A program made the position numbers and the translations under genes. A stretch of DNA of 53,129 bases from Burkholderiales bacterium. GTDB taxonomy: Bacteria; Pseudomonadota; Gammaproteobacteria; Burkholderiales; Burkholderiaceae_C. Below, one piece after another: positions 1 through 7,993 of the stretch; positions within the stretch are counted from its first letter, which is position 1; every line of letters begins with the position of its first letter. Below the pieces are notes generated by a model, which worked only from the letters and a program-made list of their open reading frames with translations, did no database searches and had not been told where the DNA came from. The stretch is from the NCBI GenBank assembly GCA_016213325.1, contig JACRAY010000034.1:1-53129 (forward strand), given 5' to 3'.

Positions 1-87
1 GGCGTCGCGCGCCATTCGCGGACATTGACGCACGAGTCGCGGCGCCGCGATACTGACTTCGTGCAACAAATTGGCTCGCCACCGTGG

Positions 88-108
88 ATGCCGGATCAAG
101 TCCGGCAT
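88..108. repeat. REP-like palindrome (ATGCCGGA / TCCGGCAT)
   Basis: Perfect 8-bp inverted repeat with a 5-base loop in the gene-free left edge (1-134), beyond the stop of the minus-strand glycosyltransferase gene. No T-run follows on either strand, so it does not look like a classical intrinsic terminator. The sequence resembles a short dispersed intergenic repeat common in proteobacteria; that is from memory. Nothing else is visible in 1-134. Confidence 0.5.
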
Positions 109-134
109 GACAAAACCTTCTGCCGCGCGGACTC

Positions 135-941
135 CTAGCCTTTCGGCGGCATGAGCCGGGCGCCGCCTTCCAGCGCCTGCAGGGTGGCCATCATCTCGGC
201 CATGTGCTTGCGCACCGCCTGTTCGGTCAGCTCCGCACCTTCCACCGCCAGCGAGCGGTACAGGTCGCCACTGAGCCACTTGCGCGCGAAGTACAGCGCG
301 TCCTTGATCATCACCTGGGCCAGCGCCTCGTTGGGCGCGTGCGAGCTGGTGATGGTGTGCTCGGCCACCGCGGCCGGCACCAGGAAGACCTTCCAGCCGC
401 GCGCACGGGCCGTGAACGAGTAGTCCGAGTCGGAGCAGATGAAGCGCAGGTTGCGGTCGAACACGCCGATCTCGCGGATGGTGGCGGTGCGGATCAGCAT
501 CGCCGCGCCGTTGGCCCAGTAAGTCTCCTGCGGGTCGCCATAGCTCGACAGCCCCAGGTTGCGGTGCACCCCGAACGGAAAGGCGCGCAGCGACCCGCCC
601 CAGGTCACCTTGGCCACGCCGTCGGTGCCAGGCTCGCCCACCTGCAGCGGACAGGCGATGCCACATTGCGGGGTGGCCTCCATGAAGGCGACCAGCCGGG
701 CCACGCAGTCCGGCCTGAGGTAGGCGTCCTGGTTCAATACCAGCACGTACTTCACGTCGGGTTCGAACGCGAACTTCGCGAGCCCCTCGTTCACAGCCGC
801 GGTGAACAGCACGTTGTCGTGGTCGTTGTCGCGGATGAAGACTTCGATGGGCTGGTACGTTTGCCTGCGCAGGTGCTGCACGCAGCGCTTGAGCTTCTCG
901 CGGGCGTGGTAATGCGGGATGACGACCGCAACCCGGTTCAT
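135..941 (-). CDS. Glycosyltransferase family 2 protein
   Basis: 268 residues. The start begins VAVVIPHYHAREKL, the typical N-terminal beta strand of a GT-A fold transferase. The LNQDAYLRPD segment provides the metal/nucleotide-sugar acidic motif, and SDSDYSFTARARGW matches the later acceptor-side region of rhamnosyl/galactosyl-type GT2 enzymes. The frame is open far upstream, but the ATG at 941 is chosen because it overlaps the ubiA stop as ATGA, which suggests translational coupling, and because the upstream part is antisense-like over ubiA. Last gene of the recG-oxyR-dyp-ubiA run. Donor and acceptor cannot be told from sequence. Confidence 0.8.
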   Translation of the reverse strand: MNRVAVVIPHYHAREKLKRCVQHLRRQTYQPIEVFIRDNDHDNVLFTAAVNEGLAKFAFEPDVKYVLVLNQDAYLRPDCVARLVAFMEATPQCGIACPLQVGEPGTDGVAKVTWGGSLRAFPFGVHRNLGLSSYGDPQETYWANGAAMLIRTATIREIGVFDRNLRFICSDSDYSFTARARGWKVFLVPAAVAEHTITSSHAPNEALAQVMIKDALYFARKWLSGDLYRSLAVEGAELTEQAVRKHMAEMMATLQALEGGARLMPPKG

Positions 942-1789
942 GCCGCCTTGCCGATGACGATGCCAGCGAACATGGCGAAGCCCACCCAGTGGTTGAGGCG
1001 GAAGGCCTTGAAGCAGCCTTCGCGCGTGCGGTTTCGAATCAGCGAATAGTGCCACACGGCCTGCGCACCGGCGCCGCCGGCGCCCAGCGCGATCGCCCAC
1101 GCCGGGATGCGTCCCACGAGCGCGGCGGACCAGATGGCGAGGTACGCGGCATAGCAAAGCATGACCACCGCTACGTCGGCCCTCCCGAGCGTGATGGCCG
1201 AAGTCTTGATGCCGATCTTCAGGTCGTCGTCGCGGTCCACCATGGCGTACTCGGTGTCGTAGGCCAGCACCCAGAACAGGTTGCCCAGCAGCAGCACCCA
1301 CGCCAGCAACGGCACGCGCGACTGCACCGCCGCGAAAGCCATCGGGATACCGAAGCTGAAGGCGACGCCCAGCACCGCTTGCGGCATCGACACGAAGCGC
1401 TTGGAATAGGGGTAGGCGATGGCGATGGCGAGCGCCACGCACGACCAGGCTATGGTCGCCGCGTTGGTCGTCAGCACCAGCCCGAAGGCGGCCAGCGCCA
1501 GCACCGCGCCCAGCACCAGCGCCTCTTGCACCGACACCTTGCCCGCCGTGACCGGCCGGTTGGCGGTGCGCTTCACGTGCCGGTCGAACTCGCGGTCGGC
1601 CACGTCGTTCACGCAGCAGCCGGCGCTGCGCATCAGGATGGTCCCGAGCGTGAACACGGCCACCAGGTGCCAGCCGGGAAACCCGTGCGCCGCGATCCAC
1701 AGCGCACTGAGCGTCGGCCACAGCAGCAGCAGCCAGCCCGCGGGCCGGCTCCAGCGAATCAGGTCCAGGTAGAGCCGCAGCTTGCCCAT
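938..1789 (-). CDS. ubiA: 4-hydroxybenzoate octaprenyltransferase
   Basis: 283 residues, the usual UbiA length. An integral membrane prenyltransferase that attaches the polyprenyl tail to 4-hydroxybenzoate in ubiquinone synthesis. Both Asp-rich Mg/diphosphate motifs are present: NDVADREFD near residue 61 and DTEYAMVDRDDD near residue 185. The remainder is a series of hydrophobic helices. It sits 1 base after the Dyp peroxidase stop region and overlaps the downstream glycosyltransferase start by 4 bases, so it is probably co-transcribed with the redox genes upstream. Confidence 0.95.
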   Translation of the reverse strand: MGKLRLYLDLIRWSRPAGWLLLLWPTLSALWIAAHGFPGWHLVAVFTLGTILMRSAGCCVNDVADREFDRHVKRTANRPVTAGKVSVQEALVLGAVLALAAFGLVLTTNAATIAWSCVALAIAIAYPYSKRFVSMPQAVLGVAFSFGIPMAFAAVQSRVPLLAWVLLLGNLFWVLAYDTEYAMVDRDDDLKIGIKTSAITLGRADVAVVMLCYAAYLAIWSAALVGRIPAWAIALGAGGAGAQAVWHYSLIRNRTREGCFKAFRLNHWVGFAMFAGIVIGKAA

Positions 1790-1790
1790 G

Positions 1791-2684
1791 TCACGAGCCG
1801 ACCGCGCGCAGGTCGAGCTGCGTGCCGCGCATCGGCGGGCACCAGAAGTACGCGCCCGACACGGGCTTCGAGATCGTGAAGATGGCGTCGGTGATGCCGT
1901 CTTCCTGCCCCGCCATGCGCTTCATCTGCGCCTCGAAGGCAGCGAGCGACCGCCCGAAAGCGACGAACAGCAGCCCGGCCTGCATGCCGGCCATCCATGG
2001 CATGGATCGACGCAGCAGGAAGGCCTCGGGCTCGAAGCTCTCCTGCGCCGTGCGCTTGACGTGCGCCGACTCGGGCGAGTCGTCCAGTTCCTCGTTGGTC
2101 CCTCGATGGCGACCGATGCAATGGTCGGCCTCCTGTTCGCCCAGCGCCTCGAAAGCATCCAGGTCGTGCAGCCACTGCTGCACGGCGACGTAGCTGGAGC
2201 CGTCCGGCGCGAACGCCGCTGCTTCGGCCGCTTCGCCCTCGGGGTTCTCGGTGCCGTCTTCATAGCCCGTCAGGTCCTTGCCGTGCGAGCCGCTCCAGGC
2301 ATGCCGGAACGCGTCGACGACATGGCTGATGCTGAACACGGGCGCCAGCGCCTTCTGCACCTTGCGCGTGTGGTGCAGCAACTCGCCCAAGTCGTCGCCG
2401 CGAATCCAGCACAGCAGCGCGGCGGGCGTGGACGGCACTTCGACACCGTGGCCCGAGAAGTCGGGGTAGGCGTGCAGTCCGTCGACCCGGGCTCCCAATG
2501 CCTGCACCAGCGACAGCCCGAGGCCGACCACCAGGTCGCTGCCGTTGGCCAGCGGCGACAGGCGCTTGAGCGATTCGCGAATGGCGTCGGCATCGCCGCT
2601 GCCGCCGCGCAGCTCGAAGAACACATAGCGCGCCACGGCGGGCACGGGCTCGAGGATTCCCGGTTGGTAAAGCTTCTCGGACAT
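1791..2684 (-). CDS. Dyp-type haem peroxidase
   Basis: 297 residues. The GYEDGTENP block carries the family's GxxDG motif with the distal catalytic Asp (D143). H208 in SAHVKR is the expected proximal haem ligand, and the Arg pair at 225-226 (FLLRRSMPW) supplies the distal arginine. No signal peptide and no long C-terminal encapsulin-targeting tail, so it is probably cytoplasmic. It lies directly downstream of oxyR (7-base gap), which suggests co-expression with the peroxide regulator. Physiological substrate unknown. Confidence 0.9.
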   Translation of the reverse strand: MSEKLYQPGILEPVPAVARYVFFELRGGSGDADAIRESLKRLSPLANGSDLVVGLGLSLVQALGARVDGLHAYPDFSGHGVEVPSTPAALLCWIRGDDLGELLHHTRKVQKALAPVFSISHVVDAFRHAWSGSHGKDLTGYEDGTENPEGEAAEAAAFAPDGSSYVAVQQWLHDLDAFEALGEQEADHCIGRHRGTNEELDDSPESAHVKRTAQESFEPEAFLLRRSMPWMAGMQAGLLFVAFGRSLAAFEAQMKRMAGQEDGITDAIFTISKPVSGAYFWCPPMRGTQLDLRAVGS

Positions 2685-2691
2685 GGGGGTT

Positions 2692-3645
2692 TCAGGACAG
2701 GCGTTTCACGCCCGGCAATTCGCAGGCATAGATGGAGTTGCGCAGCGCGGCAATGGCTTCGTAGCGCGTGAAGCTGCGGCGCCACGCCAGCACGACACGG
2801 CGCATCGGCGGGTCGCCGTCGAACGGGATGTACTTGACGTAGCGCGGGTCGGCCTTGCGGCGGCGCGGCTTGCTTTCCAGCGCCTCTTTCGGCACCGACA
2901 GGCGCGGCACCAGCGTCACGCCCATGCCCGCGGCCACCATGTGCTTGATGGTTTCCAGCGACGAGCCTTCGAAGCTCTTGCGGATGCCTTCGGCGTCGCT
3001 GGAAAAGCGCGCGAACTCCGGGCACACCTCCAGCACGTGGTCGCGGAAGCAGTGGCCGGTGCCCAGCAGCAGCATCGTCTCCGCCTTCAGCTGCTCGGCG
3101 CTGATCTTGTTGAGCGCCGCCAGCGCGTGGTTGCTGGGCACAGCTGCAAGGAAGGGCTCGTCGTACAGCGCTGCGATGGCCAGCCCGGTGTCGGGGAAGG
3201 GCTCGGCCATGATGGCGCAGTCGATCTCGCCGGTGCGCAACATCTCCAGCAGCTTCACCGTGAAGTTCTCCTGCAGCATCAGCGGCATCTGCGGCGTGCG
3301 CGCAATGGCCTGGCGCACCAGGTCGGGCAGCAGGTACGGGCCTATGGTGTAGATGACGCCCAGGCGCAGCGGGCCGGCCAGCGGGTCCTTGCCGCGCTTG
3401 GCGATTTCCTTGATGTTGGCCGCCTGCTCCAGCACGCTTTGAGCCTGCCGCACGATGTCTTCGCCCAGCGGCGTGACCGACACCTCGTTGGCGCTGCGCT
3501 CGAACAGCTTCACCTCCAGCTCGTCTTCCAGCTTCTTGATGGCGACCGACAACGTCGGCTGCGACACGAAGCAGGCTTCGGCAGCGCGACCGAAGTGTTT
3601 TTCTCGTGCGACGGCCACGATGTACTTGAGCTCGGTGAGCGTCAT
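2692..3645 (-). CDS. oxyR: Hydrogen-peroxide-sensing LysR regulator OxyR
   Basis: 317 residues. N-terminal winged HTH (about 1-60: FGRAAEACFVSQPTLSVAIK) and a LysR substrate domain. The redox pair is present as C199 and C208 in GTGHCFRDHVLEVC, the same numbering as Escherichia coli OxyR, so peroxide sensing by disulfide formation is expected. It lies 10 bases downstream of recG; the recG-oxyR arrangement is known in other beta- and gammaproteobacteria. It precedes a Dyp peroxidase gene, a plausible target or operon partner. Confidence 0.95.
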   Translation of the reverse strand: MTLTELKYIVAVAREKHFGRAAEACFVSQPTLSVAIKKLEDELEVKLFERSANEVSVTPLGEDIVRQAQSVLEQAANIKEIAKRGKDPLAGPLRLGVIYTIGPYLLPDLVRQAIARTPQMPLMLQENFTVKLLEMLRTGEIDCAIMAEPFPDTGLAIAALYDEPFLAAVPSNHALAALNKISAEQLKAETMLLLGTGHCFRDHVLEVCPEFARFSSDAEGIRKSFEGSSLETIKHMVAAGMGVTLVPRLSVPKEALESKPRRRKADPRYVKYIPFDGDPPMRRVVLAWRRSFTRYEAIAALRNSIYACELPGVKRLS

Positions 3646-3655
3646 TAGTTTTTGG

Positions 3656-5761
3656 CTATGCCTTCAGGTACTGCGATTTTCCACCCAACCAGCGTCCCGT
3701 GTGCTGCGCGGCCAGCGCCGGGTGACGGTCGAGCATGACCGGTGCCAGCCGGCGCGCCCATTCCAGCAGGTGCGCGTCGGTCGCCAGGTCGGCAAAGCGC
3801 AGAAGCGGCGCACCCGACTGGCGCGAGCCGAGGAACTCGCCGGGGCCGCGGATTTCGAGGTCCCGCCGGGCGATCTCGAAGCCGTCGGCGGTCTCCATCA
3901 TGGCCTTCAGGCGCGAGCGGGCGGTTTCGCCCAGCGCACCGTTGGCATACAGCAGGATGCAGGCCGATGCCGCAGCGCCGCGGCCGACCCGGCCGCGCAA
4001 CTGGTGCAGCTGCGACAGCCCGAAGCGCTCGGCATGCTCGATCACCATCAGGGAGGCGTTAGGCACGTCGACGCCGACCTCGATGACGGTGGTGGACACC
4101 AGCACGCCCATCTGGCCGCCGGTGAAGAGCGACATCACCGCCTTCTTCTCCGGCACCGGCATGCGCGAGTGCAGCAGGCCGACCACCACGCCGGGCAGCG
4201 CCTCGGTCAGCTGCTGGTGGGTGGCGGTGGCGTTGGTCAGGTCGAGCGCCTCGCTCTCCTCGATGAGCGGGCAGACCCAGTAGACCTGCCGGCCCTGCGC
4301 CAGTTGCGCGCGGATGCGATCCACCACTTCGTCGCGGCGGCTGTCGGCGATCAGCTTGGTGACCACCGGCGTGCGGCCCGGTGGCAACTCGTCGATGGTG
4401 GAGACGTCGAGGTCCGCGTAGTAGCTCATGGCGAGCGTGCGCGGGATGGGGGTGGCCGACATCATGAGCAGGTGCGGCTGGCATTCCCCCTCCCCCTTGA
4501 GGGGGAGGGCTGGGGTGGGGGGGGGCCCATTTGCTGCGATAGCAGAGTTGGGTTTGCTTCGCAAAGCCAATCTCTGCTCCACCCCGAACCGGTGCTGCTC
4601 GTCGATGATCGCCAGCGCGAGCTGCTTGAACTGCACGTGCTCTTGTATCACCGCGTGCGTGCCGACCACCAGCGCCGCCTCGCCGCTGGCGACCAGTTCC
4701 AGCATGGCGCTGCGCTCCTTCTTGCGCTGGCTGCCGGTGAGCCACGCCACGCGCAGCCCGCGCGGGGCCAGCAACGGCTCCAGCCAGCCGATCAGCTTGC
4801 GGAAGTGCTGCTCGGCCAGGATCTCGGTGGGCGCCATCAGCGCGCACTGCCAGCCGGCGTCGATGGCAATCGCCGCGGCCAGCGCCGCGACGACGGTCTT
4901 GCCGGAGCCCACGTCGCCTTGCAGCAGCCGGTGCATCGGCACCGGCTTGCCCAGGTCCGCCGCGATCTCCCCGCCGACGCGACGCTGCGCGTGCGTGAGC
5001 TGGAACGGCAGCACCGCCAGCAGCTGTTCGTGCAGGCCGCCTTGCACCAGGCTGAAGGCCGGCGCGCGCAGCCGCTCGTGCTCGCGCTTGCTTTGCAGCT
5101 GCGACAGCTGCTGCGCCAGCAGCTCCTCGGCCTTCAGGCGCTGCCACGCCGGGTGCGTGTGGTCTTCCAGCGTGGCCAGCGGCACGTCGGGCGGCGGGTG
5201 GTGCAGGAACTGCAGCGCATCGCGCAGCGTCCAGGCCTCGCCGAGCCGGGCCAGGTACTCCGCGGGAATCGTCTCGGTCAGGTCCGCGCGCGACAGGCCC
5301 GACACGACCGCCTTGCGCAGGTAGGCCTGCGGCAAGGCGGCCACCGACGAATACACCGGCGTCAGCGAATCCGGCAGCGGCCCGCCCGCCGCGCGGAACG
5401 TGGGGTGCACCATGTGCCAGCCGGCGAAGCCGCCCCTGATCTCGCCGCGGATGCGCAGCGTGGCGCCGCGCGCCAGCACCTTCTGCAGCGACGGGTAGAA
5501 GCTGAAGAAGCGCAGCACGCAGGTGTCGCTGCCGTCGTCCACGGTGGCCACCAGCTGGCGGCGCGGCCGGTACACCACGTGCGAGTCGGTCACCGTCGCC
5601 TCGATCTGGACGGTGTCGCCGTCGCGCGCGTCGCGCAGCTTCACGATGCGCGTTTCGTCCTCGTAGCGCATGGGCAGGTGCAGCGCCAGGTCGATGTCGC
5701 GCGTGAGCCCGAGCTTGTGCAGAGCTTTCTGGGGTTCGGACAGCGCCTTGGCCTCGGGCAT
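3656..5761 (-). CDS. recG: ATP-dependent DNA helicase RecG with an in-frame repeat insertion
   Basis: 701 residues. Branch-migration helicase acting on stalled forks and Holliday junctions. Wedge OB domain in the N-terminal third, Walker A GDVGSGKT (282-289), DEQH box (387-390), SATPIPRT motif III, and the QLRGRVGRG C-terminal helicase motif. Between DEQHRFGVEQR and the SAT motif there is a Pro/Gly-rich stretch (about residues 401-428) with no counterpart in E. coli RecG. It is encoded by a palindromic element at 4488-4578. The codons for QRLALR inside it (aga, ttg, ttg, cga) are rare in this genome. The frame is intact, so the protein is probably made; whether the insert affects activity is unknown. 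Confidence 0.93.
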   Translation of the reverse strand: MPEAKALSEPQKALHKLGLTRDIDLALHLPMRYEDETRIVKLRDARDGDTVQIEATVTDSHVVYRPRRQLVATVDDGSDTCVLRFFSFYPSLQKVLARGATLRIRGEIRGGFAGWHMVHPTFRAAGGPLPDSLTPVYSSVAALPQAYLRKAVVSGLSRADLTETIPAEYLARLGEAWTLRDALQFLHHPPPDVPLATLEDHTHPAWQRLKAEELLAQQLSQLQSKREHERLRAPAFSLVQGGLHEQLLAVLPFQLTHAQRRVGGEIAADLGKPVPMHRLLQGDVGSGKTVVAALAAAIAIDAGWQCALMAPTEILAEQHFRKLIGWLEPLLAPRGLRVAWLTGSQRKKERSAMLELVASGEAALVVGTHAVIQEHVQFKQLALAIIDEQHRFGVEQRLALRSKPNSAIAANGPPPTPALPLKGEGECQPHLLMMSATPIPRTLAMSYYADLDVSTIDELPPGRTPVVTKLIADSRRDEVVDRIRAQLAQGRQVYWVCPLIEESEALDLTNATATHQQLTEALPGVVVGLLHSRMPVPEKKAVMSLFTGGQMGVLVSTTVIEVGVDVPNASLMVIEHAERFGLSQLHQLRGRVGRGAAASACILLYANGALGETARSRLKAMMETADGFEIARRDLEIRGPGEFLGSRQSGAPLLRFADLATDAHLLEWARRLAPVMLDRHPALAAQHTGRWLGGKSQYLKA
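4488..4578. repeat. Composite palindromic element inside recG
   Basis: Two hairpins lie back to back within the coding sequence. 4488-4509 is a 9-bp perfect stem (CCCTCCCCC / GGGGGAGGG) with a TTGA loop. 4541-4578 is an imperfect longer stem (AGCAGAGTTGG against CCAATCTCTGCT, with an inner TTTGC/GCAAA stem). A run of nine G lies between them (4517-4525). Base composition and codons differ sharply from the surrounding recG. It resembles a mobile REP-type unit of the kind dispersed in Comamonadaceae genomes; the family assignment is from memory. Confidence 0.7.
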
Positions 5762-5781
5762 GGGACAATTCTGCCCTCTCC

Positions 5782-6813
5782 ATGCGCCACTTCACCTTGG
5801 GCGATTTCGAATTCGCCCTGCCCCCCGAACTGATCGCCCAGCACCCGGCCGCCGAACGCAGCGCATCTCGCCTGCTCGATGGCACCGGCCCACAGCCGAT
5901 GGACCGCCTGTTTCGCGACCTGCCGTCGCTGCTAAAGCCGGGCGACCTGCTGGTCTTCAACGACACCAAAGTAGTGAAGGCGCGCCTGTTCGGCGAGAAG
6001 CCGACCGGCGGCCGGCTCGAACTGCTGGCCGAACGCGTGCTGCCCGACGGCGAAGTCGTCGCGCACATGAAGGTGAGCAAGAAGCCACCGGCCGGCACCG
6101 CGCTGCGCATGGACGGCGGCTTCACCGCAACGCTGCTCGGACGCTGGCCCGATCAAGACGGCGCGCTGTTCCGCTTTGCCTTCAGCGAAGAGCCGTACGC
6201 CGTGATGGAACGCCACGGCCACGTACCCTTGCCGCCCTACATCACGCATGACGACACGGCGGAAGACGAGGCGCGCTACCAGACGGTGTTTGCCGATAAG
6301 CCGGGAGCGGTGGCCGCGCCGACCGCGGCCCTGCACTTCGACGAATCCGTGCTGGCACAGCTCGAAGCGCGCGGCGTGCAGCGCGCCAGCGTCACGCTGC
6401 ACGTGGGCGCGGGCACCTTCCAGCCGGTGAAGACCGAGAACATCGCCGAGCACCGCATGCACAGCGAACGATACGAAGTGCCGGCCGCTACGCAAGGCGC
6501 CATCGCCGCACTGCGCAAGCGCGGTGGCCGACTGGTGGCCATCGGCACGACGACCGTACGCACGCTCGAGTCGTGGGCGCAGTCGGGCGAAGACAGCGGC
6601 GACACCAGCATCTTCATCACGCCGGGTTTCGGCTTTAGCCAGGTGGACCTGCTGCTCACCAACTTCCACCTGCCCAGGTCCACCTTGCTGATGCTGGTGA
6701 GCGCGTTCGCGGGCTACGACCGGATCATGGCGCTGTACCGTCACGCGGTGCGCGAGCGCTACCGCTTCTTCAGTTACGGCGACGCGATGTTGCTGGAAAG
6801 ACAGGCATGCTGA
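5782..6813 (+). CDS. queA: S-adenosylmethionine:tRNA ribosyltransferase-isomerase
   Basis: 343 residues, normal length. Transfers and isomerises the ribose of SAM onto preQ1 in tRNA to give epoxyqueuosine. Characteristic segments are FNDTKVVKARLFG, HVPLPPYI, RYQTVFA, GAVAAPTAALHF, HVGAGTFQPV and GTTTVRTLES. It starts 20 bases from the divergent recG start and overlaps tgt by 7 bases, forming the common queA-tgt operon. Confidence 0.97.
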   Translation: MRHFTLGDFEFALPPELIAQHPAAERSASRLLDGTGPQPMDRLFRDLPSLLKPGDLLVFNDTKVVKARLFGEKPTGGRLELLAERVLPDGEVVAHMKVSKKPPAGTALRMDGGFTATLLGRWPDQDGALFRFAFSEEPYAVMERHGHVPLPPYITHDDTAEDEARYQTVFADKPGAVAAPTAALHFDESVLAQLEARGVQRASVTLHVGAGTFQPVKTENIAEHRMHSERYEVPAATQGAIAALRKRGGRLVAIGTTTVRTLESWAQSGEDSGDTSIFITPGFGFSQVDLLLTNFHLPRSTLLMLVSAFAGYDRIMALYRHAVRERYRFFSYGDAMLLERQAC

Positions 6814-7934
6814 CGTTCGACCTTGTCAAGACCGAAGGCGCGGCCCGGCGCGGCCGCCTCACCCTGAACCACGGCGTGGTGGAAACGCCCATCTTCATGC
6901 CCGTCGGCACGTACGGCACGGTCAAGGGCGTCACGCCACGCTCGCTGGAAGAAATGGGCGCGCAGATCATCCTGGGCAACACCTTCCACCTGTGGATGCG
7001 CCCCGGGCTGGACGTGCTGCAGCAGTTCGGCGGGCTGCACCGGTTCGAGAACTGGGGCAAGCCCATCCTCACCGACTCGGGCGGCTTCCAGGTTTGGAGC
7101 CTGGGCGAGATGCGCAAGATCACCGAGGACGGCGTCAAGTTCGCTTCGCCGGTCAACGGCGACCGGCTGTTCCTCACGCCCGAAACCTCCATGCAGATCC
7201 AGACGGTGCTGAACTCCGACATCGTCATGCAGTTCGACGAGTGCACGCCGTACGAAACCAAGGGGCAGCGCACCACCGAGAAGGAGGCGCGCTTCTCGAT
7301 GGAACTGTCGCTGCGCTGGGCGGCGCGCTGCAAGACCGAGTTCGCACGGCTGGCCAATCCCAACGCGCTGTTCGGCATCGTGCAGGGCGGCATGTTCGAG
7401 CACCTGCGCGAGGAGTCGCTGGCGGCGCTGGTCGACATGGACTTCCCCGGCTACGCGGTGGGCGGCGTGAGCGTGGGCGAACCCAAGGAAGACATGCTTC
7501 GCATCCTGGCGCACACGCCCAAGCTGCTGCCCGCTCACAAGCCGCGCTACCTGATGGGCGTGGGCACGCCGGAAGACCTGGTGGAAGGCGTGGCGCAGGG
7601 CGTTGACATGTTCGACTGCGTGATGCCCACGCGCAATGCGCGCAACGGCCACCTCTTCACGCGCTTCGGCGACCTGAAGATCCGCAACGCGCGGCACCGC
7701 AGCGACGAGCGGCCGCCCGACGAAACCTGCACCTGCTACACCTGCACCGGCTTTTCGCGCGCCTACCTGCACCACCTGGACCGCTGCGGCGAGATGCTGG
7801 GGCCCATGCTGGCCACCATCCACAACCTGCACTACTACCTGAACCTGATGCGCGAAGTGCGCGAGGCGCTCGACGAAGACCGCTTCGCCGCGCTCGCCCT
7901 TTCGTTCCGCGCGGACCGGCAACGCGGCATCTGA
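6807..7934 (+). CDS. tgt: tRNA-guanine transglycosylase
   Basis: 375 residues. Exchanges guanine 34 for preQ1 in GUN-anticodon tRNAs. DSGGFQVWSL and QFDECTPY are the substrate-pocket segments. MFDCVMPTRNARNG contains the conserved nucleophile region, and CTCYTCTGFSRAYLHHL supplies the Cys3/His zinc site near residues 308-335. Overlaps the queA stop by 7 bases, so it is translationally coupled. About 15 bases past the stop is a short GGGGT-GAA-ACCCC hairpin (7950-7962) without a T-run. Confidence 0.97.
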   Translation: MLTFDLVKTEGAARRGRLTLNHGVVETPIFMPVGTYGTVKGVTPRSLEEMGAQIILGNTFHLWMRPGLDVLQQFGGLHRFENWGKPILTDSGGFQVWSLGEMRKITEDGVKFASPVNGDRLFLTPETSMQIQTVLNSDIVMQFDECTPYETKGQRTTEKEARFSMELSLRWAARCKTEFARLANPNALFGIVQGGMFEHLREESLAALVDMDFPGYAVGGVSVGEPKEDMLRILAHTPKLLPAHKPRYLMGVGTPEDLVEGVAQGVDMFDCVMPTRNARNGHLFTRFGDLKIRNARHRSDERPPDETCTCYTCTGFSRAYLHHLDRCGEMLGPMLATIHNLHYYLNLMREVREALDEDRFAALALSFRADRQRGI

Positions 7935-7993
7935 AAGGTCCCGTAGGCTGGGGTGAAACCCCACCACCCCAAACGGATTACGATGCCCTCACC

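Noticed and set aside
3455..5833. Very long open frame on the plus strand opposite recG
   Set aside because: It is antisense to a clear helicase, rich in His/Arg/Ala/Gln with no domain, and typical of stop-poor opposite frames in GC-rich DNA.
7950..7962. GGGGT-GAA-ACCCC hairpin after tgt as a terminator
   Set aside because: Stem is short and no T-tract follows; it may be a fragment of a dispersed repeat, but I cannot support a function.
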